Shown: one piece after another, positions 10,871-22,800 of the stretch
Numbering within the stretch: position 1 is the first letter of the stretch
How the letters are laid out: each line of letters begins with the position of its first letter
Assembly (NCBI GenBank): GCA_949316495.1
Contig: OX439000.1
Coordinates: 74,034,570-74,098,569, forward strand
DNA length: 64,000 nucleotides
Reading direction: 5' to 3'
DNA from: Amphiduros pacificus
Lineage: Eukaryota > Annelida > Polychaeta > Phyllodocida > Hesionidae
Made by a program: the position numbers and the translations under genes
Notes under the pieces: generated by a model
What the model saw: only the letters and a program-made list of their open reading frames with translations
Told to the model about the DNA's origin: nothing
The model's database searches: none

Positions 10871-13384
10871 AATATGTACACTATACCTAAAGCATGTTTG
10901 AGGAGGTCAGTTTCTGAAGCATTAGAAACAATTACGATTTACAGTATAATCTTTAAGCCAACATACAATCTATTCCAAATAGTTTTTGTTATTTATATTT
11001 GCATGACATTCAGCTTGGTGTGTTTACTTAAGCTTTATTATTGGCCAAAAATAAACACCTTCTTCTATCTATGCAAGATGTTCAATTGGATTTCTTAACT
11101 TAACATTGCTTTGAGAAGTCAATATTTCAGCAACAATATTTGATTAAATACATATCATCAAGGAGTTGCCATTAAAGGAAAATGTGATGCTAATACTGGT
11201 ATGATATCTTCTGTAATAAATGACAACTTAGAAAAGTTATACGAACTGAGACTCAGTTTAAATAAAGCTTCTTTCAAAACAAACTTTGGGCTCCCAATAT
11301 TACCCTACACTATGATTATATTATACACTCTGTGAGATCAGATACGCTGCTGATGTTTGAGATGGGTCCACTGAGAGATTTAATATCCTAGAACTCAAAG
11401 CTTCCAGGAAAAGTACCCATTCCTCCCGCACATGCGCACATGACATGGTTATCGTTGAATAATATATGACTATTTAAATCATGATCAAGGTCCATGTCAT
11501 TGATCCTGTTTGGAAACTATCAATTCTGAAGCAAAACAAAAGCGAATGTGGGCTACATATTTTATTTATCCTTGGTGGTAAGTGACCTTTTCAATCGGAT
11601 CCCTTGTCAAAACAGCACACAATCTGGTACAAGGTTATTGACCTTGCCTGGAGAATTGTAGTCTTGAAACAGAATAAAATTGATTGTAAAATGTTTATCC
11701 TTGGAGGTGATGTTTTCTGAATGAAGATGCCCTGTAATACAACGTCTCATTATGTTTACCACCTTATTTCTACCACCTTATGCTATGTAAATGGCATGTG
11801 GAGGTTTTCAGCCTGTCACTGCTCCTACATCGGAATAGACAAACAATGTTTGTTAAAGTGTGTTAAAATAATGTTTAGTAAGACACACACGTATCCTGGT
11901 CTTGCACACTCATCTGCTGTATGATGACATTCTGATCAACTCAACACGACGTTATGCCAAAATTATAGGTCACCATTGACCTAATGAGGGTTAATGAATG
12001 CCCATTATCCAAGATAAAAGATTAAATTATATAACCAGACTCATTAACCCAAAGGTGTACAATAGTGACATATCAGGATTGGTTTGTAAAACAAATATTG
12101 CCCCCTACCACAGCCCCACCTCCCCTCACCCCCCACCTCCCCACACCCCCCACCTCCATGTTGACGCTCTTGAATCTTGCTTTAGTAGTTTACATATCTG
12201 TACCCCTTTCATTTACTTTGGAGGAAATAATCTTGTCTCATCCTTGACCTATTGTTTCACATCCTGTTTTTCAACTGTGTATGAATGACTTGAATTCTGT
12301 TGTAGCGAGAAGATATTCATTGCTTTTATGTAGCACAGTAGCTGTGAAGTTGACCTCTTCATTCCCTCTGATTGGCCTTGTTACTATCCTCCTCCTATAA
12401 TGATGCATGAATGATACACAAATGTCACATCATCTTGGACACCTTGACAGATACTTGTACATCTGAAGAAATGTGAGCTCCATGATATTCCAATGCCATG
12501 GAAGACTAGGTATTTATTACGATTGTTGGTTGTTGTTTTGAATCGTTGTTAAGCCAGAACATGAAGGCAGGGGCTGGAAAAAGGATTCTGCTGATCGCTT
12601 CACACTTATTTTCACGATAAAATGTGTTTTAGATTTCGGGTTATGTTTCATTTACAAATGCAATAATCCATTTAATCAACAAAGATTTTATCTTGGGAAA
12701 ACAGATGAAAGCAGATTGTAAGATTTGGGCATTCGAAAAGAATTTAGAAGTCTATGCAACTCGAATTGCCTTCGTTGCACATGCTGAGTGGGTCAGGAAT
12801 GCGAATGCTTTGTTCGTATCTCATCCTGAATGTGCTCGGACTGTGTTCGCTTTTATTTGCCGAGTACTGAATATGTGCGAAAAAGACATGGAGGAGACGT
12901 AAAAAAAGGAACAGGGTTGGTCAGCATAAGATGCGCACTGAAGGCGAACGTCCGTATTGGTCAGCTTCTCATTCATGTTCTGTCCACAAAACACCCGCCT
13001 TATCCGTATATATCCGTATTTGTATGCTTTCTGTTGGTTTTTCCTCCTATAAATACTTTTGTCCTATATCGCTGTTCATCGTTCGGTTTGGTCTTGTCCG
13101 CTTGCTTTTTTCGACTTGTGCGCATCTCATTCCCTCAAAGTACACATAAGTGGGAAAAAAAACTTTGGAAATTTTCCACTGCACAATTCATCCATCCGGC
13201 CTGTTTGCTACAGTGAAATCTGAAGTCATAAGATGATCATACAAACTAAACAGATGTACTTCTTTATAACTGTTGTGATATATCATAGTTGTGATATTTT
13301 ATAGATGTGATTGTTTTTATTAGTTTTGCTATCTTTTTGTTACCTTTTTTAGTTTTGATTTTTATAGACATTGATTTCAAAACA
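10871..13384. other. non-genic spacer
   Basis: No supported gene. It contains a C-rich tract at 12101-12156. An open stretch at 12693-12902 has mixed composition (YATRIAFVAHAEWVRNANAL), but no splice sites or family resemblance that I can defend. Confidence 0.4.
12101..12156 (-). other. C-rich tract, potential minus-strand G-quadruplex
   Basis: The plus strand carries C runs of 5, 4, 4, 6, 4 and 6 separated by two to five bases. The complementary strand is therefore a run of G tracts that fits the G-quadruplex pattern. The surrounding DNA is AT-rich, so the tract stands out. Confidence 0.6.
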
Positions 13385-14555
13385 CAAAAATATTATTTCA
13401 CATTAAAATATGGCTGAGTTTCTCGAGGCAATCACAGATCAGTTTTGTTTGTTTGGGGTTTGTTTGGTTTGTTTGGGGTTTTACATCACTTTCAACATTA
13501 TTTCAGTTATTTCGTGATGAGACTAACTTGTAGCAGATATAGTGCTGCCTCACTGAATTGTCATGTCGCAGGTCCTTGACACGACAACCCACCCGGTCAC
13601 AGATTTACAAGGACAACGGGTTAACCCTTTCAGCATGGGCCTCAGCTTATGTGGGAAATTGTATTATGAATTCAATATCGGCACGGCCAGGGATCGAACC
13701 CACGACTTTTGGATTACCACAGAGGCACTGGTGCTAATAAGCTGGCACTCTCATCAACAGCACCACGACCCGTGGCCTCACAGATCGGTATTGCTGTACT
13801 TTATATCACGTAATGTATGGTTTATAGATGGCCTCACTGCAGACATGAAATGAGACATGCCCATTATGTAACCTGCAGGCCTGCAATTCAAGGTGTAGAT
13901 GTCTATAATTTCTTAAAAATCTATAAATTTGTGATAACATTGAATGAAAGACTGTGACACTATATATTGCAACAGAATTCATATGTCACCCACACGATTG
14001 CTTGATTCATAGTAATTCTTGTTTGATTTAGTTAAAAATTAAAGACAACAAATAAACCTAAGACTAATTTTTGAAGACTTGATAATTGCAAGTAGTCATC
14101 AGTAAAAAGATCTGAGCTTACCTGACAATACAGATTAGTGTTATATATTTCAGTTTTTATACTGCTTGCGGTGATTATTTTGTTATCCAACCAGTATATG
14201 ATGGTGAAAATTGAAATCAAGGCTCATTCATGTCTTATCCAAAGTGTAACGTAAAGTAAAAGGCTTTGTATATTCACTGTTGAAAAGAATGATTTTGAAA
14301 TTTGGAGAAATGTGAAATTTGGAGAAATTGAAATTGATTATACCATGTAAGAGGCATGAAATATATTTCATGCACTGATATATTGAACTTCAGAATATGT
14401 ACTCAAATCGGATTCAGTGCTTTGTGAGTCCATATTTTAAAACAGATTAGGTATAGCCACTCGTTAATCACTTGTATAATCGTTTTGTTTAACTCGACAA
14501 TTATACTGCGTAATAATCATGTGACCATACCTTATCCTATCCTATCCTATGCAGG
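13385..14555 (+). repeat. dispersed repeat family, copy B (interrupted by a SINE)
   Basis: Matches the middle of the 60-kb copy (about 60095-60995) in order: AATATGGCTGAGTTTCTCGA, ATGAAATGAGACATGCCCAT, AGATCTGAGCTTACCTGACA, GTATATGATGGTGAAAATTG, and ACCTTATCCTATCC. A SINE (13443-13777) splits it within CACAGATC. The 3' end runs into a short TATCC tandem (14532-14551). Confidence 0.7.
13443..13777 (-). mobile_element. tRNA-derived SINE, copy 1
   Basis: On the minus strand a tRNA-like head comes first: a degraded A box and then GGGTTCGATCCC as B box. A body follows, and the element ends in an (ACAAA)-type tail, read on the plus strand as GTTTGTTTGG repeats. It sits inside dispersed repeat copy B and is flanked by the duplication TCACAGATC(A/G)G (13432-13442 and 13778-13788). 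Confidence 0.85.
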
Positions 14556-14710
14556 TGCTTTGTCTCTCAACTCATTGGTGACTCACGTTCCCACCTTTCA
14601 TGATCAATAATGACCACCTTTGTCAACATCTACCTCTTGTATATCAGAGTTACAGTTATCCATGGTTCTGTAAGGCAATTTCTACGACCATCCTGTCTCA
14701 TTGATATTAG

Positions 14711-14858
14711 GTCAAGGTCACCCATACGCCTACTCATCCGAATGATGAATTGAAGGTGTCGACATTGTATGTTCCACTAAATAATGACACTCAAACTATT
14801 GAACAGAGAGACTCCCCTCCATCCATGTACAGCATGGCCGACTACATCAAGCCTGATG
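14711..14858 (+). CDS. candidate penultimate exon, unrecognised protein
   Basis: Open for 49 codons between an acceptor (TTGATATTAG, ending 14710) and a consensus donor (GATG|GTAAGA), ending in phase 1. The translation includes HPNDELKVSTLYVPLNND and then QRDSPPSMYSMADYIKPD. It is polar and Ser/Pro/Tyr-rich, like the cytoplasmic tail of a membrane protein. The next candidate exon at 15132 opens in the matching phase. I see no upstream exon and do not recognise the protein. The phase agreement lifts this above chance but does not prove it. Confidence 0.4.
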
Positions 14859-15131
14859 GTAAGAATCACAAAATAACTCTCCATTGAACACGGCATAAGC
14901 ATTTAGCATGGATGATTGACGGACTGCCATTTGTAAGCTTGCTAGTAAGCCACATAGAAAATGTGAGATGTAAAGTTGGACAGTTTTTCTTTATCAATGA
15001 AGCCCCAAGCTAGTCCCCCTTGCTTCTGATCTAATTGTAACCCTAATACCCAGCTTAAGCAAACACATCTGTCCACCTGGCCGGGACTATCACATCCTCT
15101 GCTCACATTGTCCCCGTGATGTGTCTGGCAG

Positions 15132-15229
15132 GTCAGAAATCACCACCACCCACAGCAAGTTCAATGAGCCTCACCTGCGTCAAGCTGGGTGTCCATACAA
15201 TTTCAACAATGTCCTCAATCCCGTCTTAG
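15132..15229 (+). CDS. candidate terminal exon, unrecognised protein
   Basis: Follows the acceptor TGATGTGTCTGGCAG. Spliced in phase to the exon ending 14858, it completes a Gly codon and reads QKSPPPTASSMSLTCVKLGV, then HTISTMSSIPS and TAG at 15227-15229. Ser/Pro/Thr-rich, in keeping with an intracellular tail. The intron would be 273 bp, and about 80 bp of possible 3' UTR after the stop is fairly GC-rich (CTCACCGGCCGC). No polyadenylation signal was firmly placed. Confidence 0.38.
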
Positions 15230-17280
15230 TGGCGCGGAGTTCATCTCTCTCGAGGCAAAGGTCACGAGTAAGTCGCGTGTCCTCACCGGCCGCTAGGTGT
15301 CCTTACCGGCAGCTAAGAGGATTGGCAGTCTTCACCAACTGCTCAACTTTATGATACATTTAAAATGTCAAACTCCACATTCAAACATCTTGTGTTAACC
15401 CAGAGCTTCAATAACAGTTCAAGCTCAATAGTGATGGATAGATCGCTCATTTCATATTGGTAGAGTTGTGATATACAAAAAGATATATTACCATTGATTT
15501 CTCAGTTGTACATGTATACATGTAATAAACTATCATCTATTCATTAAGTTGTGATGTTGGAAATCACAGTTGTAAATCAGCAGATTATATCCCTCAACGC
15601 AGTAAGTTTTCAAATAGGAATATATTACCATTCAGTAAGCTAGATGTAGTCGTTGAACAGTTTACAAATAATGTTTGAATTATATTTCAAATGATCAAAT
15701 CACAATAAATTTGAATATGTGTAATGGATTTAGGACTTCGATTAAACAGATTAAACAGGGATATGGTAAGATTGTATTGGTGATGTCCTACTCTGGGTGT
15801 TCAAGGCCATGAGCCTGAACAGACAAGCTCTACCAGCCAAACTTAATTTTCTAATAATATTCTCTCGTAGTTGTAGCGCCCCCTGGTAACACATATATGA
15901 CCGCCATGAAACACTAATAGTACAGTGTCCCTAAATGATTTGAAAGTATTACCATAAGAAAGTATAATCTTGGGACATAGATGAGTAAGGGATGGCCTGG
16001 AAATTAATATTTTTCTCCTGAGATCATAATGATAATAATATATACATTGTTCATAGAGTTAAATACTTGTTTTCCTTTCACCCCTTTCACAATTTAATTG
16101 GCACTCATCCGGAATGTGGAAAACAATTCAAATGCTAATTTACTTCATGATGACTTCCTCACAGTTGCACTAATATATAATTTGTTTGTTTGTTTGTTTG
16201 TGGTTTTACCTCACTTTCAACATTATTTCAGTCATTTCGTGATGAGACCTACTTGTAGCAGATATAGTGCTGCTTCACTGAATTGTCATGTCGCAGGTTC
16301 TTGACAACCCGCCCGGTCACAGATTTACAAGAACAACTGGTTAACCTTTTAGGCACGGGCCTCAGCTCATATAAGAAATTGTATCATGAATTCGATCTCG
16401 GCACGGCCGGGGATTGAACCCTCGACCTTTGGTTCACCACAGAGGTACTGGTGCCAATATGCTGGCGCTCTAACCAACTGCGCCATGGCTAGTGGCCCTC
16501 ACTTGTAGATAAATCATTGATATATACTGAAATATTAAAATTTAATCCTTATTAGATTAACTATACCTGCCATGGAGCTTACAGAGATACTGAGTATTTC
16601 ATTGTCTAATTTAAATCCATGACCTGTGTATACGTCAAGAATCATACCATTCCTAGTCGAAAGAAGACCATACGCCGCAGAATTCGATCATTCTTGTTCA
16701 CGGTAGCTGGCTTTATTGTTTACTTTGTCAAAGCACGACAATCGCAACCAGTTTTTCTGCTCATGTCAATGGTTCTTCAAAACCCATAAAAAGGTTTACC
16801 CTTTGTCAACCTACCTTCTCGAAATAAGAGGTACGTAAATCATTGGACATATACCTTGTGAGATGAAAGCTTCAGATTCTAATAAACAAGCCAAAACCCA
16901 TTTGCGTTTCAATTGTCCAAAAGCGTAACAACAAAATTAAAAATTTATTTCTATTTCTAAAGTTAAAACACTTATGCCATAATCACTACAATAAGTTTAA
17001 GATCAGAAAACGCTGACTTTATCGTGATTTTATTAGTTCAGTTCATATTCTTGAAGATAAATAAATTAAAAATACACATTTGAAATACACACAAATATCT
17101 ATAATTGAATATTACCCCTTCAAACAAATCTACAACTTCAAACAATTCAAGGATGAAAAGTATTTTGCAGAAAACAAAATTAATATGCAGTTCTTGACCT
17201 GGAGAATATGGTGCAATTCCATTTGCAAGTTGTATAATACGTTTTTCTCTGTCACAGGGTATCCTTTTTATGATGAGGTG
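15230..17280. other. non-genic spacer
   Basis: AT-rich sequence between the candidate plus-strand gene end and the 3' end of the GDI-like gene. It holds SINE copy 2 (16181-16497). No other coding signal was found. Confidence 0.4.
16181..16497 (-). mobile_element. tRNA-derived SINE, copy 2
   Basis: Same family as 13443-13777 and 44530-44850. On the minus strand the head reads GGCGCAGTTGGTTAGAG (A box) and later AGGGTTCAATCCCC (B box). The tail is (GTTT)n on the plus strand at 16181-16200. A target duplication is not clear. Confidence 0.85.
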
Positions 17281-17376
17281 TTACTCGTGAGATGTCATTC
17301 TCTTGTAGATGTCCTGCACATCATTGCATATTGTTTCAAAGTTAGTTGTTGCATCATAGGACTCACTAACAAACAC
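17281..17376 (-). CDS. GDI-like exon 11 (C-terminus and stop)
   Basis: Acceptor GAAATGTTTCAG, then [31 protein letters not shown] and TAA. This is the family's QIFISRTYDATTHFETTCDD and IKDIYKRM; the protein stops a few residues later instead of adding the usual acidic tail. Confidence 0.9.
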   Translation of the reverse strand: MFVSESYDATTNFETICNDVQDIYKRMTSHE

Positions 17377-19785
17377 CTGAAACATTTCAAATGCATCAAC
17401 ATTACATTTCACATACCTCCCCACGATTGATTAGTTCTATAATACAATTTTCAAGTTGAATTCAGACAATATTTTTTTGTGTGCAGCTCTAAGAGCAATA
17501 ATAAATATATGTTATAATATAGATTATATTATACCGAACTGCATATATAGCGATCAGAGATGACGAGGGCTAGTACGTATACATCAGCAATGTCTGTGTA
17601 AATCTCGCCAAATGTCGTCTGCTTAAGATGCATTTGATTATTAAAATTGAATGTGACGTAGGCGATCTTCATTTCCGAGCAGATTTGTGAACTGCTGAAA
17701 GAAGGAAATGTGCAAGGTTCGGGGTGCCACCATGCCAAACTCGCCACGTGAGAGTACGAATCGAATGTGGCTTCATTAAAGATGGCAGCCGCCATGCAGC
17801 AAGGTATATTTCAAATCAATGTTTTATGCATTTACACATCCATCGGATGTGTAATTGGATAATTCTGGCTGTCCAATGTGAAATTTCTGGCTGTCCAATG
17901 TGAAATTTCCTCATCCCCAATGTTTAATTTGGATACCCTTCTCTTCGCATTCTGCCCTACGATCAGGGGCGGATCCAGGATATTTTACCCTGGGGGGCTC
18001 AAATGTCCCATAAAGTAAGGGGCTCCAATTCCCAAAAGCCCCCCTAACCACAAACCCCCGGGGGGCTTCAGCCCCCAAAGTCCCCCATCCCCCCTGGATC
18101 CGCCACTTACGATTGTGGCTCAGTTTAATTACAGGACATAACAGAATAACATGTAGAGCTAATGATCATCAATTTCGCACATTTTGGTCGATCATTATAT
18201 TATCCAACAAAACACGGTCAGTAAATTATAGATTATATATATTATTACATTTTCCTTATTATCAGCCATTCCTATGGTCGTTAGCCTTACATTTAAGGCA
18301 ACTTCAAAATAATGAGAAAATATAAAGGAAATATAAAAAAATATATCATTTTCAAAAAGGAAATTGCATACTTTTTTTCAAAAAGACTTTCTTGTTATTC
18401 ATGTAAATACCATCAAAGGTGTATGCCTTTTCATGATATGTGACTGGAGTCTTTTTGGTACAAGTTATTGCAGCACTCCCATTTCTCATATGAAATCAAA
18501 CTGTTTAAAAACGGGACCTCAAGATTTCTTGCAAATTAAAACAGGTACCTGTGTCATAATTCGTGTATTGTCATTGAAGGATCAACTATGGAATTATTGT
18601 GAATATAATATGGTCAGAATATGAGGATAGGGTTTTATTGTATTAAGAGTTACTAATACCGAAAAGAAGTTGTTGGTATGAGAAATTGTAAAACATTACC
18701 TGTTTAATTTCTTCTTGTTGTTTTGAAGGCTTAAACATTTCACTTACATACACAATCCTACAAGATGAAGCAGGCATCACAAATATCATTTAATGGCTTA
18801 GGCATGTTTGCATTCATTGGTTGAACAATATATCAGTTTCAAATTTCATCTTCAGCTCTAAAGATGAGCAATTACATCTCACAGTCTTCATAGAATGTTG
18901 CAGACAAAATGCAAGTTAAACAATGAGATATTTTAACATATGGGTTTATAATAATATTTACACACAAAGATAATTTTACATTCCCTCCTAACAAATTGTG
19001 TGTCACAATTCTCCTTTGGTATCTTCCATTTGTTTGTGAAATTTCAAATAGATTATTTCCAGCTCAGATCAAGTGTAAAACGATTGGTTCCTCATGCTAA
19101 AGACTCCAAAGGTCCAACTCCAAAAAAGCCAAATGAAAAACTGTCTTACTTTTCCACGATATTTCCAAGGATTTTCATTCCTGGCTGAAGTTCTTCCTCA
19201 GGGTTAGATGTCTCCACTGAAGTGGTCACCGTGGCAATATACCAGCCAGATGGCGCCACGAGATGATCAGAACTCACACATACCACATGGATATCTTAAC
19301 AAATATGAACAGTTACACTTTTAATATCCTTTGCAACATATTTCATTTTCTCATGAGAGATTTACTAAATACATTAATGCATGTTTTAAATCAATTGAAA
19401 ATCAATTACCCAAGCATATTAAACATAGAAGTGATTTTTTTATGAAATGAAATATAATTCTTTTTAACCACTTTTATCATATCAATGATCAAGGTCTGCT
19501 TACCATTAGACCGGCCGTCCACCTGATTTGCAGGAACGATGATTTGGCAGGACTTATCATCATTTGTATTGGGTATGGGATGGTCAAGAAAACAGATTGC
19601 ACGCACCACCTACAGAACATCCCTCGTGGTCGTTAATCATCAAGTCTTTATAATGTTAATAAAATTAACATGAAGCTGCATCGTTGATCATTATATACAC
19701 CAAGTTATGGCGTGTAGATTGTGATGCAATCGCAAACATCATGTCAGACTGACACAATATCATTTCATTATGAGGAAATTAAGAG

Positions 19786-19870
<85 letters not shown>

Positions 19871-22800
19871 TTAATTACTCTGATATATCAATAAAGAGTA
19901 TTTCTGAATCTTGATAAAATCATATGAAATATATTTGTACCTTTCCGACGTTTTCTACCAATTCTGGGCAGTAATAGGGATCACACGCCATCTGCTTACA
20001 TTTTGTTATGCTTCCCTCCGATTTAACTCCAATTACTTTACCACTGCGGTCATACTCAATTCCATCTATTGCTTTGTCAAGCATGTATGTACCTCCAAAG
20101 ATTGCACTGAGCCTGAAAAGAGTCATGTGGCTACAGATAATGCAAACTCACTCTCATCATTCACATTACATCAGTGATCTCAAAGCATGGCCACAAATGT
20201 CATAAATGAACGCAATAGGTGCAAATGCATTGACTGGAATGGCCAATCACCTTTTAAATATCCCATGCATGGCTATTCACCTTTAAAATGTCCCATGCTT
20301 TTTTATTTTCTCTCACACGTTATGATATTCAGTGTATCATAGGATTTAAGTTTTTTGATGAATACTTGATGAATACAATCAATATATTCATGAGATAATC
20401 CTTTATCAAATTCTTTATCAAAGGGCATTATCAGGGGTGCCAGACTGACAATCTGGAGCCATCTGGTGCCAGACTGACAATCTGGAGCAATCTGGTGCCA
20501 GACTGACAATCTGGAGCAATCCATCCATTTCACGCTCTTCCATGCAGTTAACACACAGCTGGAGAATAATCAGGTCAATTCCAGGCAGTCGTATCTTAAC
20601 CAATCACTCAATTGCAACCGATCCATGTGAATATGTCCCAAATATGTAAATAAGATATAGGAATTTTATCATATAAAAGTATCAGATATTGTGCGACAAA
20701 ACATAACAGCAACATGTCTTATCATGCAGCATCGTTGTCCCACTAAATTGATCCTACCTGGAGAAGCCCTCCGGAAGTTGGCCAAGCCCATATAATGGAT
20801 ACACATACGGAGAACTGCCATTAAAAGAGTCAAAATATAATTTGATCCTTGCAATGGTCTTTGGAATGTTCCCAAACTCATCTTTGTAACTGCAAAATAA
20901 GAATGTCTTTCAACTTGAAAAAGGTTATGAATCTTACTTAAATCCTTAACGTTATCATTTAATCAAACTGTTCATAATGGTTTATAACCTGGCCAGAATC
21001 TGCACCCAAAAGCAATGTTAGTGGTGTAGCGCCTCATACTGCCCATACTGAAAACTATATGTGGTCAAAATGTCGTCACAGTTCCTACTTCAGGTAGTCA
21101 CAGGCACTTTTACAGGTAGTCATATGTGATCAGCATGACTACCCCATGTAGTCATGCTGACTACCCTCTACAGGAAGTGACTTCTGAGCATGCTCACACA
21201 AGCAGCAGCAATGGTAATTCAGAATGTCAGTAAATATCAATTAACACATAAAACTTACTTATCACCTGAGTAGAGAGCAATGGCGTGGCCTATGACATAT
21301 TGAGTATTCTCATTGAGACCAAATGCCTTGAAACAATCCCGCATGGTATCCTTAGAATTGTCAAGTCCATAATGGGTTGAGGTATTATTCTCATCAAAAG
21401 CATCACAATACTTCAAAAAACCCACATATTTCATTTTTTCACTTTGAGCTATTAATTCTGCAAATAACAAAGAGAATGGAATAAATCGAAATAAGTAATT
21501 GTGAAAGAATGCTTCTGTTATCTAGGATTTGGTGTTTGCTGATAACTTGTACAACAAACATAAATATACAAAATCTTGTATGAAGTAAACATGACGCGTA
21601 TATAAACTCCAGGGTAAATTCCCAACTTTGAGAGGAATAATGTCGGTATGGTATCAGCCTTGCAAGAAAATCCACTATAACTTACTTGTATTGTTATAAT
21701 TTATATAATCGTGGTAGCAATATGTCAATGGCAATTTTCATATATGGAAATATGGGCCAAATGTTGTAGAAGCTGAGCTGTAAAAAACACTAAAAAATGG
21801 TGACTGAAGGATCATTAAGTTAAATGAGGAATAATATACTGAAAAGTCGAGTTACTTCAATCTTGGGTAACACACTGTTCTGGTCTTGTATTTTTTGCGC
21901 ATGCGTGAGGATGATGGCTGCTTTTCCCTCTCCATGTTGCTCAGACTGCTCACCGTCAACTGTTTACATGTTTTTATTATTTCTCATTCAGTCATAAAGT
22001 GTATCTGGGGTTGTGGGGGAGGAAGATTGCCATTCCCATAAAGATAAAACCAAGAAACTAGACTTTATGGCTATTTTGGACACTTTTGTCGCAACCAATT
22101 GATCAGCTGCCTTAACATTTAGGCGCCCCTTACCTGCACAATCTTCTTACATTTAAATCATGAAGTAAAACCCCCAACATACTAATAGTAGGCTGGATCA
22201 AGTAGTTCCATGCACCAAGTTAAAACTCTGTGGGGACAGAGTTTTATTGGCTATTTACCCCTGAACTCTGGAATCACCTTCCTGATGAATACAGGAATAA
22301 TGTCTCAGTGGATGTTTGGAGAAACACCATGAGACACAAGTGTTCCACAGACACTCTGCTATCAGCACTATATAAATATCATTATTGTAATTATTATTAA
22401 ATTATTATTTCTATTATCATAAATTCATCTATTCTAATTGTATCAATTATTTGAATGATTATTTTCCTCTACCATTTTACTAATTTAAAAGTTAATTAAA
22501 TCTTTGTTAAAGGTATAATTAACAAAGCAGCTTCCGGCAAATCTTACCACTTGCAATGGTTTCTTGTTCATTAGTGGGAACTTTCAAAATTGTTTCTTTT
22601 TCTTTTGTGTAAACATAACTGCCATCAACATTTTGAAATCTCAAAAACCTTCCTACGCCTGTGTCATTTAAAATCTTCACCATCGGACCTGAAATATCAA
22701 ACATTTTATTTTGACTTAATTTTTGATATTTCGAATAAATTCAAAACAATAAAATTTATTTTTTGACAATTTATCAGCTGAAAAATGGAAATTTACAGTA

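Noticed and set aside
12693-12902. 69-codon plus frame (VYATRIAFVAHAEWVRN)
   Set aside because: Mildly protein-like, but no acceptor or donor and no family resemblance.
13563-13853. 96-codon frame beginning MSQVLDTTTHPVTDLQGQ, and its twin at 44636
   Set aside because: Both are antisense readings of the tRNA-derived SINE; the shared peptide reflects shared repeat sequence.
17778-17803. Plus-strand ATGGCAGCCGCCATG followed by AAG|GTATAT, a possible first exon
   Set aside because: Only about eight codons, in the GDI-like intron on the opposite strand; no second exon found.
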